DNA of 13,423 bases from Baffinella frigidus (Eukaryota > Cryptophyceae > Cryptomonadales > Baffinellaceae). The notes under the pieces were generated by a model. That model saw only the letters and a program-made list of their open reading frames with translations, did no database searches and was not told the DNA's origin. The stretch lies in assembly GCA_026770585.1 (NCBI GenBank), contig MU646477.1, positions 559,262 through 572,684 of the forward strand, given 5' to 3'. This document shows, one piece after another, positions 1-5,955 of the stretch. Positions within the stretch are counted from its first letter, which is position 1. The number at the start of each line of letters is the position of its first letter. The position numbers and the translations under genes were made by a program.

Positions 1-35
1 CCAAAACCCAAAACCCAAAACCCAAAACCCAAAAC
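1..35. repeat. (CCCAAAA)n 7-mer tract
   Basis: Five near-perfect copies of CCCAAAA (TTTTGGG on the other strand). The 7-bp period matches the TTTAGGG-like tracts elsewhere in the window. It ends in ACAG|G, which would be a usable 3' splice site, so it may be the end of an intron entering from upstream. It is not evidence of a chromosome end. Confidence 0.8.
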
Positions 36-37
36 AG

Positions 38-205
38 GTCCAGCCGTGAGGCCTGCGCCAGGACCAGCTACGCTAGACCTGAGGGGAGACAATCGCAAAA
101 GTCAACTCCTCATGCCCGCACCGTCAACTTTTGGCGGAATCCTCAGACCTGAGGATTTTTGCCTTACGGCAACTTTTGATTGCCCCAACCGTCACGTCTA
201 AAGTA
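38..205 (+). other. possible exon or unique spacer after an AG|G acceptor
   Basis: After the 7-mer tract and ACAG|G there is GC-balanced sequence. One plus frame is open from about 40 to the TAA at 198-200, and another is open to the TGA near 148. Neither frame looks clearly coding. The stretch carries three variants of TAGACCTGAGG (near 73, 143 and 203) and a weak inverted repeat (about 88-106 against 169-186). It could be an exon of an upstream gene or just repeat debris. I recognise no protein. Confidence 0.2.
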
Positions 206-210
206 GACCC

Positions 211-271
211 GAGGCGGGCCCGTCCTCCAATCCCTACCCCAAGAGGGGTGGGGACAGGACGGACACGCCTC
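211..271. repeat. imperfect inverted repeat, 16-bp arms
   Basis: GAGGCGGGCCCGTCCT at 211-226 pairs with AGGACGGACACGCCTC at 256-271 (14 of 16). A smaller hairpin lies in the loop. A related GGGCGGGCCCGCCTC occurs near 925-940, so this may be a worn palindromic element. Confidence 0.5.
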
Positions 272-284
272 AAGAGGGGTCCGT

Positions 285-405
285 TACAGGGATACCTCGA
301 TTACAAGAAAACGTCACCCCCCTAGGACGACCATAGGGCCCTAGGCATAGCCCTACTGTAGGGTCCTACGGGGAGGCGCTTTCTTGTAATCGAGGTACCC
401 CTGTA
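285..405. mobile_element. mariner-like MITE, copy A
   Basis: This is an almost fully palindromic element bounded by TA. Its ends read TACAGGGATACCTCG and CGAGGTACCCCTGTA, and its centre is CATAGGGCCCTAGGCATAG. There is no coding capacity. The right flank (GGTCCTTTAGG) and left flank (GTCCGTTA) match the uninterrupted host repeat near 1861-1885, as expected for insertion into a TA. This copy has ATTACAAG where most others have CTCATAAG. Confidence 0.8.
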
Positions 406-412
406 GGTCCTT

Positions 413-623
413 TACAGGGGTACCTCACTCATGAGAAACTGCCCCCCCCTAGGACCACCATAGGGCCCTAGGCATAGCCCTACTGTAGGGTCCTACAGGG
501 GTACCTCGCTCATAAGAAACCGCCACCCCCTAGGACCCTACAGTAGGGCTACGCCTAGGGCCCTATGGTGGTCCTAGGGGGGGGGGGCGCTTTCTTATGA
601 GTGAGGTACCCCTGTACCCCTGT
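413..623. mobile_element. mariner-like MITE, copy B (nested composite)
   Basis: The outer arms (413-498 and 531-615) match each other, including a shared ACTCAT/ATGAGT variant seen in no other copy. They are therefore the two halves of one element. Between them, 494-530 is an additional left end with the ordinary GCTCATAAG form, so a second copy inserted near the centre and lost its right half, or recombined. An extra CCCCTGTA follows at 616-623. The flanks TCCTTTA and GGTTGTTC match the host repeat. Confidence 0.75.
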
Positions 624-677
624 AGGTTGTTCAAGCCCCCAAAAAATCAAGGACCTAGGTTCTTTTTACTCCCAACA
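624..677 (+). repeat. host repeat H1, left fragment interrupted by MITEs
   Basis: GGTTGTTCAAGCCC through ACTCCCAACA corresponds to GGTTCTTCGAGCTCCCAACA at 1880-1899, with an extra ~27-bp piece. MITE C separates it from its continuation at 815-870. Confidence 0.65.
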
Positions 678-814
678 TACAGGGGTACCTCGCTCATAAG
701 AAACAGTCTCCCCCTAGGACCGCCATAGGGCCCTACTGTAGGGTCCTAGGAGGAGGCGGCCCTACTGTAGGTTCCTAGGAGGAGGCAGTTTCTTATGAGC
801 GAGGTACTCCTGTA
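678..814. mobile_element. mariner-like MITE, copy C
   Basis: TA-bounded palindrome with ends TACAGGGGTACCTCG and CGAGGTACTCCTGTA. An internal block (CCCTACTGTAG through AGGAGGC) is tandemly duplicated at about 730-787, making this copy longer than its relatives. The flanks CTCCCAACA and GGCGGACACCGG are directly joined by a single TA in the empty copy at 1891-1912, which demonstrates TA target duplication. Confidence 0.85.
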
Positions 815-872
815 GGCGGACACCGGAACGTATCCTGCAGAAAGGCCATGCTTCCTTTCGGATCACAGGGTG
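815..872 (+). repeat. host repeat H1, right fragment
   Basis: GGCGGACACCGGAAC, then a TCTGCAGAAAGGCCATGC-like block, then TTCCTTTCGGATCACA. This is the continuation of the H1 copy interrupted by MITEs A, B and C. Other copies lie at 1861-1985, 2007-2080, 2267-2335, 2360-2432 (minus), 3433-3550 (minus), 4855-4960 (minus), 5042-5165 (minus) and 5537-5606. Confidence 0.75.
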
Positions 873-1008
873 GGGACTTGAAGACGGCCCCAGCTCGGGG
901 CTAGGGTTTAGGGTTTAGAGGCTAGGGCGGGCCCGCCTCGGGGCTAGGACGGGTCTCTCTCTGGGCTTTAATAAAACGAGAATCGCGCACCGAGAGAGTG
1001 ACCGTTCC
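873..1008. other. non-coding spacer with short telomere-like run
   Basis: Contains GGGTTTAGGGTTTAG near 904, a GGCGGGCCCGCC palindrome near 926, and a CTCTCTC/GAGAGAG pair that could form a small hairpin (about 955-997). I see no gene. Confidence 0.5.
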
Positions 1009-1172
1009 ACACAGAGGGCTACGAGGGTTTTTTTGGCCCATTTGGGGCCGGGTTTCTGTTAGGTTATCCGTAGGAACCCCACCCTATGTCCCTACGGATT
1101 GCCTACCGTAGGGTCGTATGTCCTATCGCTTAGGGGTTATTCGAAATCCCTTCGAAGTCCGCTGTGTGGAGA
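1009..1172. mobile_element. inverted-repeat element T2 with CCACACAG-type ends
   Basis: The left end near 1014 (CCACACAGAGGGCTACGAGG) is the reverse complement of the right end near 1146-1172 (CCCTTCGAAGTCCGCTGTGTGG), with a few changes. The centre (TATCCGTAGGAACCCC ... CCTACCGTAGGGTCGTA) recurs inverted at 2601-2680 and in part at 3885-3935. Isolated ends occur at 3124-3153 and 3955-3984. It has no ORF of its own, so it is probably a second MITE-like family. Confidence 0.6.
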
Positions 1173-1203
1173 GTGGCCGGTGTTACCACCAACGCGGCCG
1201 CCA

Positions 1204-1325
1204 TACAGGGCTACCTCGCTCATAAGAAAGTGCCACCCCCTAGGACCCTACAGTAGGGCTGTGCCTAGGGGCCTGTGGTGGTCCCAGGGGCGGCGGCGCT
1301 TTCTTGTCAGCGAGGTACCCCTGTA
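1204..1325. mobile_element. mariner-like MITE, copy D
   Basis: TA-bounded, with ends TACAGGGCTACCTCG and CGAGGTACCCCTGTA. The centre carries CTACAGTAGGGCTGTGCCTAG. It sits at the TA of GCGGCCGCCATA. The same flank occurs inverted at the right side of copy E and again near 5712-5726. Confidence 0.8.
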
Positions 1326-1432
1326 TCAAACAGAGACGAGGTCCAGACGACTACCACGGTAAGGAGGTGACTCCAAGGTTACTCGTGAGTAACGTCACGC
1401 ACCAGGTGCATAGTATGCCACTACATGCACTG
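1326..1432. other. spacer between MITE copies D and E
   Basis: About 107 bp of sequence I do not see repeated elsewhere in the window. No gene is recognised. D and E are bracketed by inverted CGGCCGCCAT flanks (about 1192-1203 and 1554-1566), so D, this spacer and E may all lie inside an older inverted-repeat element. Confidence 0.4.
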
Positions 1433-1553
1433 TACAGGGGTACCTCGCTCATAAGAAACCGTCCCCCCCATAGGACCAACATAGGACCCTAGGCATGGTC
1501 CTACTGTAGGGTCCTAGGGGGGGGCGGTTTCTTATGAGCGAGGTACCCCTGTA
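1433..1553. mobile_element. mariner-like MITE, copy E
   Basis: TA-bounded and highly symmetrical. The arms TACAGGGGTACCTCGCTCAT and ATGAGCGAGGTACCCCTGTA match perfectly, making it one of the best-preserved copies. The centre is CATAGGACCCTAGGCATGG. Confidence 0.85.
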
Positions 1554-1858
1554 CATGGCGGCCGTGTTCGTAGCAATGATTGTCGCTCTTTCACCAGTGG
1601 TCGTTGACATGTATTGTGCTGTTCACTGTGACCAGCCACTGTACGAGGTGGAGATAGAATCCATCCGGAAAACGCTTGTAACAGCGGCCGACACGGGGTA
1701 CATGTAGCACAACGCGGAAGGCATGTGCGGCGCTGACGCTAGTCGTTTGACAATCAATTACCAATCTCTTTGAACAGCCACTCAAAAGACTCCAGGGAAC
1801 ACTTTTTATCCGCAACTGGATCCTTTTCTTCAACGTGTCTTGGAAATTGGGCGCCCTT
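1554..1858. other. low-copy stretch, distantly repeated at 3640-3750
   Basis: A minus-strand frame is open for 80 codons (1591-1833). It contains LVIDCQTTSVS, and a related LIIHCQTTSVS is read at 3640-3680. The similarity is also visible in the DNA, so this is a diverged repeat rather than proof of a gene. There is no domain I recognise, and the other copy is only a set of short tandem units. Confidence 0.35.
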
Positions 1859-1860
1859 CA

Positions 1861-2080
1861 GAGTCCTTTAGGTCCTTTAGGTTCTTCGAGCTCCCAACAT
1901 AGGCGGACACCGGAACTTGTTCTGTAGAAAGGCCGTGCTTCCTTTCGGATCACATCCAGGCCCCCCTGTACAGAGGATCGCGGCAGAACCGGCTTAAGGT
2001 CGGAGTCATCCAGGTCCTTTAGGTTCTTCGAGCTCCCACCATAGGCGGACACTGGAACTTATCTGCAGAGAAGCCATGCG
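1861..2080 (+). repeat. host repeat H1, two direct copies
   Basis: The first copy (1861-1985) runs TCCTTTAGGTTCTTCGAGC, CTCCCAACATAGGCGGACAC, the TTCTGTAGAAAGGCC block, then CAGAGGATCGCGGC. The second begins near 2007 and is cut at 2080 by MITE F. The first supplies the empty target sites for MITEs A, B and C. Confidence 0.7.
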
Positions 2081-2202
2081 TACAGGGGTACCTCGCTCAT
2101 AAGAAACCGCACCCCCCTAGGACCCTACAGTAGGACCATGCCTAGGGCCCTATGGTGGTCCCAGGGGGGGCGGCGGTTTCTTATGAGCGAGGCACCCCTG
2201 TA
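2081..2202. mobile_element. mariner-like MITE, copy F
   Basis: TA-bounded palindrome with ends TACAGGGGTACCTCGCTCAT and ATGAGCGAGGCACCCCTGTA. It is inserted inside the second H1 copy just after GCAGAGAAGCCATGCG. It has no transposase, so a helper element elsewhere would be needed. Confidence 0.85.
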
Positions 2203-2268
2203 CAGGGTATCCGAATCCAATTTCTCTACGGTCCGAACGAAAACGCCCCCCGCGTTGCAGGGAAGCTT

Positions 2269-2383
2269 GTTCTGCAGAAAAGCCATGCTGCCTTTCGGAT
2301 CACATTCAGCCCCCCCCCCCAGTGCAGAGGATCGCGGCAGCAGCCCCTACGGTCCAATCGGAAGCATGGCTTTTCTGCAGAAC
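2269..2383. repeat. 21-bp perfect inverted repeat from two opposed H1 copies
   Basis: Positions 2269-2289 (GTTCTGCAGAAAAGCCATGC, then T) are the exact reverse complement of 2363-2383. The two H1 fragments face each other around a run of C and CAGAGGATCGCGG. This could be a foldback form of the repeat. Confidence 0.75.
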
Positions 2384-2600
2384 CAGTTCCGGTGTCCGCC
2401 TATGTTGGGAGCTCGAAGAACCTGAAGGACCTAAATCCGATTTTCCTACAATCCGAGCCCGGCGTTGCAGGGAAGCAATACGGCGAGTGCTAGTGGTTGT
2501 GTATTCCGAGTCCCCCCTGTAGTTACCCCTGTGCGTCCAGCGTCCCGAGTTTGGGTTCTCTACGGTCCGAACGCAAACGCCCCCGGCGTTGCTGGGAAGC

Positions 2601-2685
2601 GTACGACCCTACGGTAGGCAATCCGTAGGGACAAGGCAATCCGTAGGGACATAGGGGGGGTTCCTACGGATAAGCTAACGGAAAC
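2601..2685 (-). repeat. T2 element centre inserted in the R2 block
   Basis: GTACGACCCTACGGTAGGC, then AATCCGTAGGGACA twice, then GTTCCTACGGATAAGC. This is the reverse complement of the T2 centre at 1055-1110. Neighbouring R2 units read GGAAGC directly followed by the ACGGCGACTGCGG part, so this copy interrupts one unit. Confidence 0.6.
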
Positions 2686-3022
2686 GCGATACGACGACTG
2701 CGGGGGGATGCCGTCTTCCAATAGTGGTTTATTACTGCGCGTTACCCCTGTACGTCCCCAACCCGATCTCGCTACGGTCCAATCCGATTTCCTTCAGTCT
2801 GAACTGTTCACGGGTAAGGGAAGCTGGAAAGCAATACGGCGACTTCGGCGGGATGCCGTGTTCCACTAGTGGTTTATCATTCCAAGTTAGTATCGGAGTT
2901 ACCCCTGTACGTCCCCAACCCGAATCTCTTACGGTTCAATCCGATCTCCCAGGGAAATTGGATGAAATCTTCCCTACAGCCCGAAGCCCGGCGTTGCTGG
3001 GAAGCAACACGGCGACTGCGGT

Positions 3023-3225
3023 GGGATGCCGTCTTCGATCAGCTGCGCCACCCACACGTCCCACTCCTGCCAGACACCCGAACGATCAGAGATTCTCCGT
3101 TGTAGTGTAAAGAGCTGAGCCTCCGAAAATCCCTTCGTAGCCCGCTGTGTGGATAGGCTTGGCGGTGCAAACGGGATGACATTTTCGATCAGCTGCGCCA
3201 CCCACACGTCCCACTCCTGCCAGAC
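3023..3225. repeat. 50-bp repeat R7, two copies around a T2 end
   Basis: TTCGATCAGCTGCGCCACCC followed by ACACGTCCCACTCCTGCCAGA occurs at 3023-3072 and 3173-3225. It recurs at 3585-3636 and, more diverged, at 4013-4062. A T2 end (CCGAAAATCCCTTCGTAGCC, 3123-3142) lies between the first two. On the minus strand each copy reads EWDVWVAQLIE, which explains the paired peptide in the minus ORF. Confidence 0.7.
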
Positions 3226-3228
3226 AAT

Positions 3229-3335
3229 CAAGGAATTTCGTGAATAAACCATGAGTAGACAATCCATCGGTCGTAAATAAACCAGTACACGGTCAAGGAA
3301 TTTCGTGAATAAACCATCCTGCCAGACACCCGAGA
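3229..3335. repeat. short direct repeats ending in GAATAAACCAT
   Basis: TCAAGGAATTTCGTGAATAA occurs at about 3229, 3293 and 3767. GAGTAGACAATCCATCGG occurs near 3252 and 3792. The spacer is otherwise unique. AATAAA here is part of the repeat, and I see no gene ending at it. Confidence 0.55.
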
Positions 3336-3432
3336 GATGAGAGATACAGCCCGAAGCGAGACGTTGCTGGGAAGCAACACGGCCACTGCGGCGGGATACC
3401 GGAAGCTCGAAAGCAATACGATGAGTGCGGCG
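3336..3432 (+). repeat. partial R2 unit
   Basis: Contains ACAGCCCGAAGCGAGACG, then TTGCTGGGAAGCAACACGGC. These match the R2 units at 2980-3015, so this is a truncated dispersed copy. Confidence 0.5.
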
Positions 3433-3550
3433 CCGCGATCCTCTGCACCTGGGGGCCTGAATGTGATCCGAAAGGAAGCATGGCTTTTCTGCAGAACCAG
3501 TTCCGGTGTCCGCCTATGTTGGGAGCTCGAAGAACCTAAAGGACCTAAAG
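3433..3550 (-). repeat. host repeat H1, minus-strand copy
   Basis: Reverse complement of the full H1 core: CAGAGGATCGCGGC end, GGATCACATTCAGGCCCCC, CTGCAGAAAAGCCATGC, GGCGGACACCGGAACTGG, CTCCCAACATAGG and GGTCCTTTAGGTTCTTCGAG. This is one of the most complete uninterrupted copies and an empty site for comparison with MITEs B and C. Confidence 0.75.
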
Positions 3551-3639
3551 GGATGCCGTGTTCCACTAGTGGTGTCGAAGACGGGGGATGCCGTCTTCGA
3601 TCAGCAGCGCCACCCACACGTCCCACTCCTGCCAGAGAG

Positions 3640-3755
3640 ATTGATAATTCATTGCCAAACAACCAGCGTCAGTCCTGTCAGACATTGCCAAACAACCAGC
3701 GCCACTCTTATTGTCAGACAACCAGCGCCATTCTTGACAGACACCAGAGCGATCA
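3640..3755. repeat. short tandem units with ACAACCAGCGCCA
   Basis: Three diverged units of about 32-38 bp carry CATTGCCAAACAACCAGCG or CAGACAACCAGCGCCA. They are distantly related to the reverse complement of 1730-1770. Confidence 0.5.
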
Positions 3756-4069
3756 GAGATCCACGATCAAGGAATTTCGTGAATAACCCGGAGTAGACAA
3801 TCCATCGGACCCTACAGTTCGGAGTCGGAGTTCCCCTCCCAAAGTCGGAGTCGGAGTTCCCATCCTACCCACACTACCCACAACAGTAGGCCATCCGTAG
3901 GGACATGAGGTTGTTCCTAGGGATATCCTAACCAATTCTCGGTGGCTGAGCCACCGAAAATCCTTTCGTAGCCCGCTGTGTGGATGGGCTTGGCGGTGCA
4001 AACGGGATGCTATCTTCGACTAGCTAGAAGAGAGAAGCTGCGCTACCCATACGTCCCACTCCTAGTGGC
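3756..4069. other. repeat mosaic without a gene
   Basis: Contains a third GGAATTTCGTGAATAA copy, short AGTCGGAGTTCCC repeats (about 3822-3865), a partial T2 centre (CCATCCGTAGGGACATGAGG, about 3891), a T2 end (3955-3984) and a diverged R7 copy (4013-4062). No coding frame is convincing. Confidence 0.5.
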
Positions 4070-4121
4070 GTTTAGGGTTTAGGGTTTGGGGTTTAAGGTT
4101 TAGGGTTTAGGGTTTAGTGGT

Positions 4122-4153
<32 letters not shown>

Positions 4154-4312
4154 GGTTGTGGGTTGAGGGTTTAAGGTTGAGGGTTGAGGGTTTAGGGTAT
4201 AAGGTTTCGGGTTTCGGGTTTCGGGTTTCGGGTTTCGGGTTTCGGGTTTAGGGTTTAGGGTTTAGGGTTTAGGGTTTAGGGTGTAGGGTTTAGGGTTTAG
4301 GGGTTAGGGTGT
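4070..4312. repeat. telomere-like 7-mer tract with homogenised variant blocks
   Basis: The 7-bp period is kept almost throughout. The variant changes by block: GTTTAGG, then GTTGAGG (about 4110-4195), then GTTTCGG (about 4207-4247), then GTTTAGG again. This fits local slippage of a telomere-like or interstitial array rather than an active telomere end. Confidence 0.85.
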
Positions 4313-4580
4313 GGCGGAATGCTGACCTGTAGGAGGGGAGGGAAGACCGCCACCTGCCGGCAAACGTTGTGAGGATTCAACGTCAGGATATACTAGGACG
4401 CGGGAACGGGGCTGTCCCTTTCCCCGAGACGGGGGTGTTCGCGCCTTCGTCTCCGTTTCACAAAAACGTGTAGTGTGTGAGAGAAACCAAGATCCTAGTA
4501 GAACTCAAACCCCCGCAGGGGGTCTTAGAATGTGGTCATGCTGGTCTTGTAATCAATAAAATCTCTCACTAGTTGCGACG
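4313..4580. other. low-copy spacer with a duplicated AATAAA module
   Basis: A CCCGCAGGGGGTCTTAGAAT stretch through CATGCTGGTCTTGTAATC and AATAAA (4511-4562) is repeated at 6148-6196. A single copy of the neighbouring 30-bp repeat unit lies at about 4370-4397. AATAAA could be a poly(A) signal of a lost gene, but no coding region precedes it. Confidence 0.4.
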
Positions 4581-4790
4581 GTTCAACGTCAGGATATGAT
4601 AGTTGCGAGGGTTCAACGTCAGGATATACTAGCTGTGAGGGTTCAACGTCAGGATATACTAGTTGTGAGGGTTCAACGTCAGGATATACTAGTTGCGAGG
4701 GTTCAACGTCAGGATATACTAGTTGCGAGGGTTCAACGTCAGGATATACTAGTTGCGAGGGTTCAACGTCAGGATATACTGTTTGCGAGG
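4581..4790. repeat. exact 7 x 30-bp tandem array
   Basis: Seven contiguous 30-bp units start GTTCAACGTCAGGATATACT and end AGTTGCGAGG. Units 4-6 are identical, and the outer units carry single changes (TGAT in unit 1, AGCTGT in unit 2, GTTTGC in unit 7). A truncated unit follows at 4791. Because 30 is a multiple of three, one frame reads RVQRQDILVA over and over, which is not evidence of a gene. There are no spacers, so it is not a CRISPR array. Confidence 0.92.
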
Positions 4791-5041
4791 GACGTCAGGC
4801 TTGCACTTTTAGCACATGCGGGTGAAACTGAAAGCAGCATTTAGGCGGATCGAGTGTCTAAGGACCTAAAGAACGTTAAAATAACCTAAAGGACCTAAAG
4901 GACGAAGCAGTTCCATTGTCCTCCTATGGTGGGAGTTAAAAGAACCTAAAGGACCTAACGGTTCAGCCGACTTGCGGTCTTCCGTTGGATAACTCAAACG
5001 CCCTACTTGGGGACCGCCCTCTAGCTGGTTTCTGCTGCTGT
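4791..5041 (-). repeat. diverged H1 copy with flanking spacer
   Basis: Positions 4855-4960 carry two sets of ACCTAAAGGACCTAAAG and TCCTATGGTGGGAGTTAAAAG, which correspond to H1 in reverse. The rest (4791-4854 and 4961-5041) is spacer. No gene. Confidence 0.5.
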
Positions 5042-5165
5042 CCTCTGCACCGGGGGGCTTGACGTGATCCGAAAGGAAGCATGGCCTGTCTGCAGAACCA
5101 GTTCCAGTGTCCGCCTATTGTGGGAGTTAAAAAACCCTCAGGTTCTTGAAAAAAGAACGGACCTA
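5042..5165 (-). repeat. host repeat H1, minus-strand copy
   Basis: Reverse complement reading through GGATCACGTCAAGCCCCCC, TCTGCAGACAGGCCATGC, GGCGGACACTGGAACTGG and CTCCCACAATAGG. It has a CTATTGTGG variant where others have CTATGTTGG. Confidence 0.65.
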
Positions 5166-5171
5166 AAGGGC

Positions 5172-5204
5172 ACGAACGTGGCGCCTACATTTCGCCACTC
5201 AGGT
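5172..5204. repeat. flank repeat preceding palindrome P1
   Basis: ACGAACGTGGCGCCTACAT followed by TTCGCCACTCAGGT. Related copies lie at 5358-5385 (before P2), 5821-5850 and 6214-6242. Confidence 0.7.
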
Positions 5205-5349
5205 CTTATCCGGGGAAACCTATTTTTCTTTCATTTGATGGCAACGAAAATTACTACACAATTCGTTCTTATTAGTAATATAAAAGAATCTGTGTAGTAA
5301 TTTTGATTACCATCAAATGAAAGAAAAATAGGTGGTTTCCCCGGATAAG
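5205..5349. mobile_element. palindromic element P1
   Basis: Arms CTTATCCGGGGAAACC plus TATTTTTCTTTCATTTGATG match at both ends, with only a 3-base indel. The inner arms GAAAATTACTACACA and TGTGTAGTAATTTT also pair, leaving a ~30-bp AT-rich loop. It is non-coding and AT-rich in a GC-rich setting. The nearly perfect arms suggest recent origin or active correction. Confidence 0.85.
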
Positions 5350-5385
5350 GTCCGTTAGGTGGCGCGTACATCTCGCCACTCAGGT
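5350..5385. repeat. flank repeat between palindromes P1 and P2
   Basis: GTCCGTTAGG, then TGGCGCGTACATCTCGCC, then ACTCAGGT. The first part also follows P2 (5538-5547) and the second part also precedes P1. Confidence 0.75.
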
Positions 5386-5537
5386 CTTATCTCAGAAAAG
5401 GGATTTTTAAATTCGTTTTCTTAAGTCAATTCCTGTTTAAATTCGTCAACTTATTCTTTTCTCTGCGCATAAGTTGACAAATTTGAAGGGGGGTTGACTT
5501 AAGAAAACGAATTTAAAAATCCCTTTTCTGAGATAAG
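5386..5537. mobile_element. palindromic element P2 with 44-bp perfect arms
   Basis: Positions 5386-5429 are the exact reverse complement of 5494-5537 (44 of 44). A second internal stem pairs GTCAACTTAT with ATAAGTTGAC. Flanks and terminal CTTATC/GATAAG are shared with P1, but the arms (CTCAGAAAAGGGATTTTTAA and on) are unrelated to P1. Confidence 0.9.
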
Positions 5538-5606
5538 GTCCGTTAGGTTCTTTCAACTCCCAACATGGGCGGACACCGGAACTGGTTCTGTAGAAAGGCC
5601 ATCAGA
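5538..5606 (+). repeat. host repeat H1 copy after P2
   Basis: GTCCGTTAGGTTCTTTCAAC, CTCCCAACATGGGCGGACAC, CGGAACTGGTTCTGTAGAAA and GGCCAT. The TA target used by MITE C reads TG here, so this copy could not host that insertion. Confidence 0.7.
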
Positions 5607-5753
5607 CCAAAGCGTCACCGCTCAAACTCAGCAGGCTTCAACGTCAGGATTCAACGTCAGTGCGAGCGACACTGCCAAAACCCCTGAGATGGAGGGAGGG
5701 CGTGTGCGACCACACGGCCGCCATGTATGCCCCCCCACGGAGGTCTCGGTGGG
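5607..5753. other. repeat mosaic upstream of the hairpin
   Basis: CACCGCTCAAACTCAGCAG and CTTCAACGTCAGGATTCAAC here recur in variant form at 5957-6003, and ACACTGCCAAAACCCCTGAG recurs near 6110. ACACGGCCGCCATGTA (about 5712-5727) matches the flanks of MITEs D and E. No convincing gene is present. Confidence 0.45.
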
Positions 5754-5802
5754 GGACCTCTCTCCAGGTTCTGCTGTCTGAGCAGGACCTGGAGAGAGGT
5801 CC
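5754..5802. repeat. 22-bp stem, 5-base loop hairpin
   Basis: GGACCTCTCTCCAGGTTCTG plus CT (5754-5775) pairs with 5781-5802, 21 of 22 positions, and the exception would be a G:U pair in RNA. The loop is GTCTG. A smaller CCCCCAC/GTGGGGG hairpin lies just upstream. It is compact enough to be a small-RNA-like fold or a worn palindromic element. Confidence 0.85.
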
Positions 5803-5859
5803 TTAGGCGGAATGGGTGGGTACGAACGTGGTGCGTACATCTCGCCATTCAATACCAAG

Positions 5860-5955
5860 TTTAGGGTTTAGGGGTTAGGGTTTAGGGTTTCGGGATAAGG
5901 GTTTCGGGTTTAGGGTTTATGGTTTATGGTTTATGGTTTAGGGTTCAGGGTTAGA
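5860..5955. repeat. telomere-like 7-mer tract
   Basis: GTTTAGG, GTTTCGG and four GTTTATG variants in 7-bp register, ending near GGGTTCAGGGTTAG. Confidence 0.8.

Larger units (their letters stand above)
2203..3110. repeat. tandem repeat block R2 with units of about 140-170 bp
   Basis: Successive diverged units share TACCCCTGTACGTCCCCAAC, CTCTACGGTCCGAAC or TACGGTCCAATCCGATT, CCCGGCGTTGCTGGGAAGC, and ACGGCGACTGCGG followed by GGGATGCCGT. Units start near 2465, 2600, 2695, 2838 and 3009. The block is interrupted by an inverted H1 pair (2269-2432) and by a T2 centre (2601-2685). Short ORFs on both strands are shadows of the repeat. Confidence 0.65.

Noticed and set aside
1-35. Chromosome end (telomere)
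   Set aside because: Only about 35 bp, a variant unit (CCCAAAA), and similar tracts lie throughout the window.
2138-2522. Overlapping plus-strand ORFs of 66-113 codons
   Set aside because: They run across MITE F and H1/R2 repeats. The same peptides (RALWWSQGG, LFCRTSSGVRL) appear wherever the repeats occur, in several frames.
2974-3662. Minus-strand ORFs of 97 and 144 codons with repeated VWQEWDVWVAQLIE
   Set aside because: The repeated peptide is the translation of the 50-bp R7 DNA repeat. The frame crosses unrelated repeats, and the 4013-4062 copy does not keep it.
4581-4790. CRISPR array
   Set aside because: Units are contiguous without spacers, and the genome is eukaryotic in character.
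4596-4844. 82-codon ORF with a decapeptide repeat
   Set aside because: Openness follows from an exact 30-bp tandem array. No start context or coding flank.
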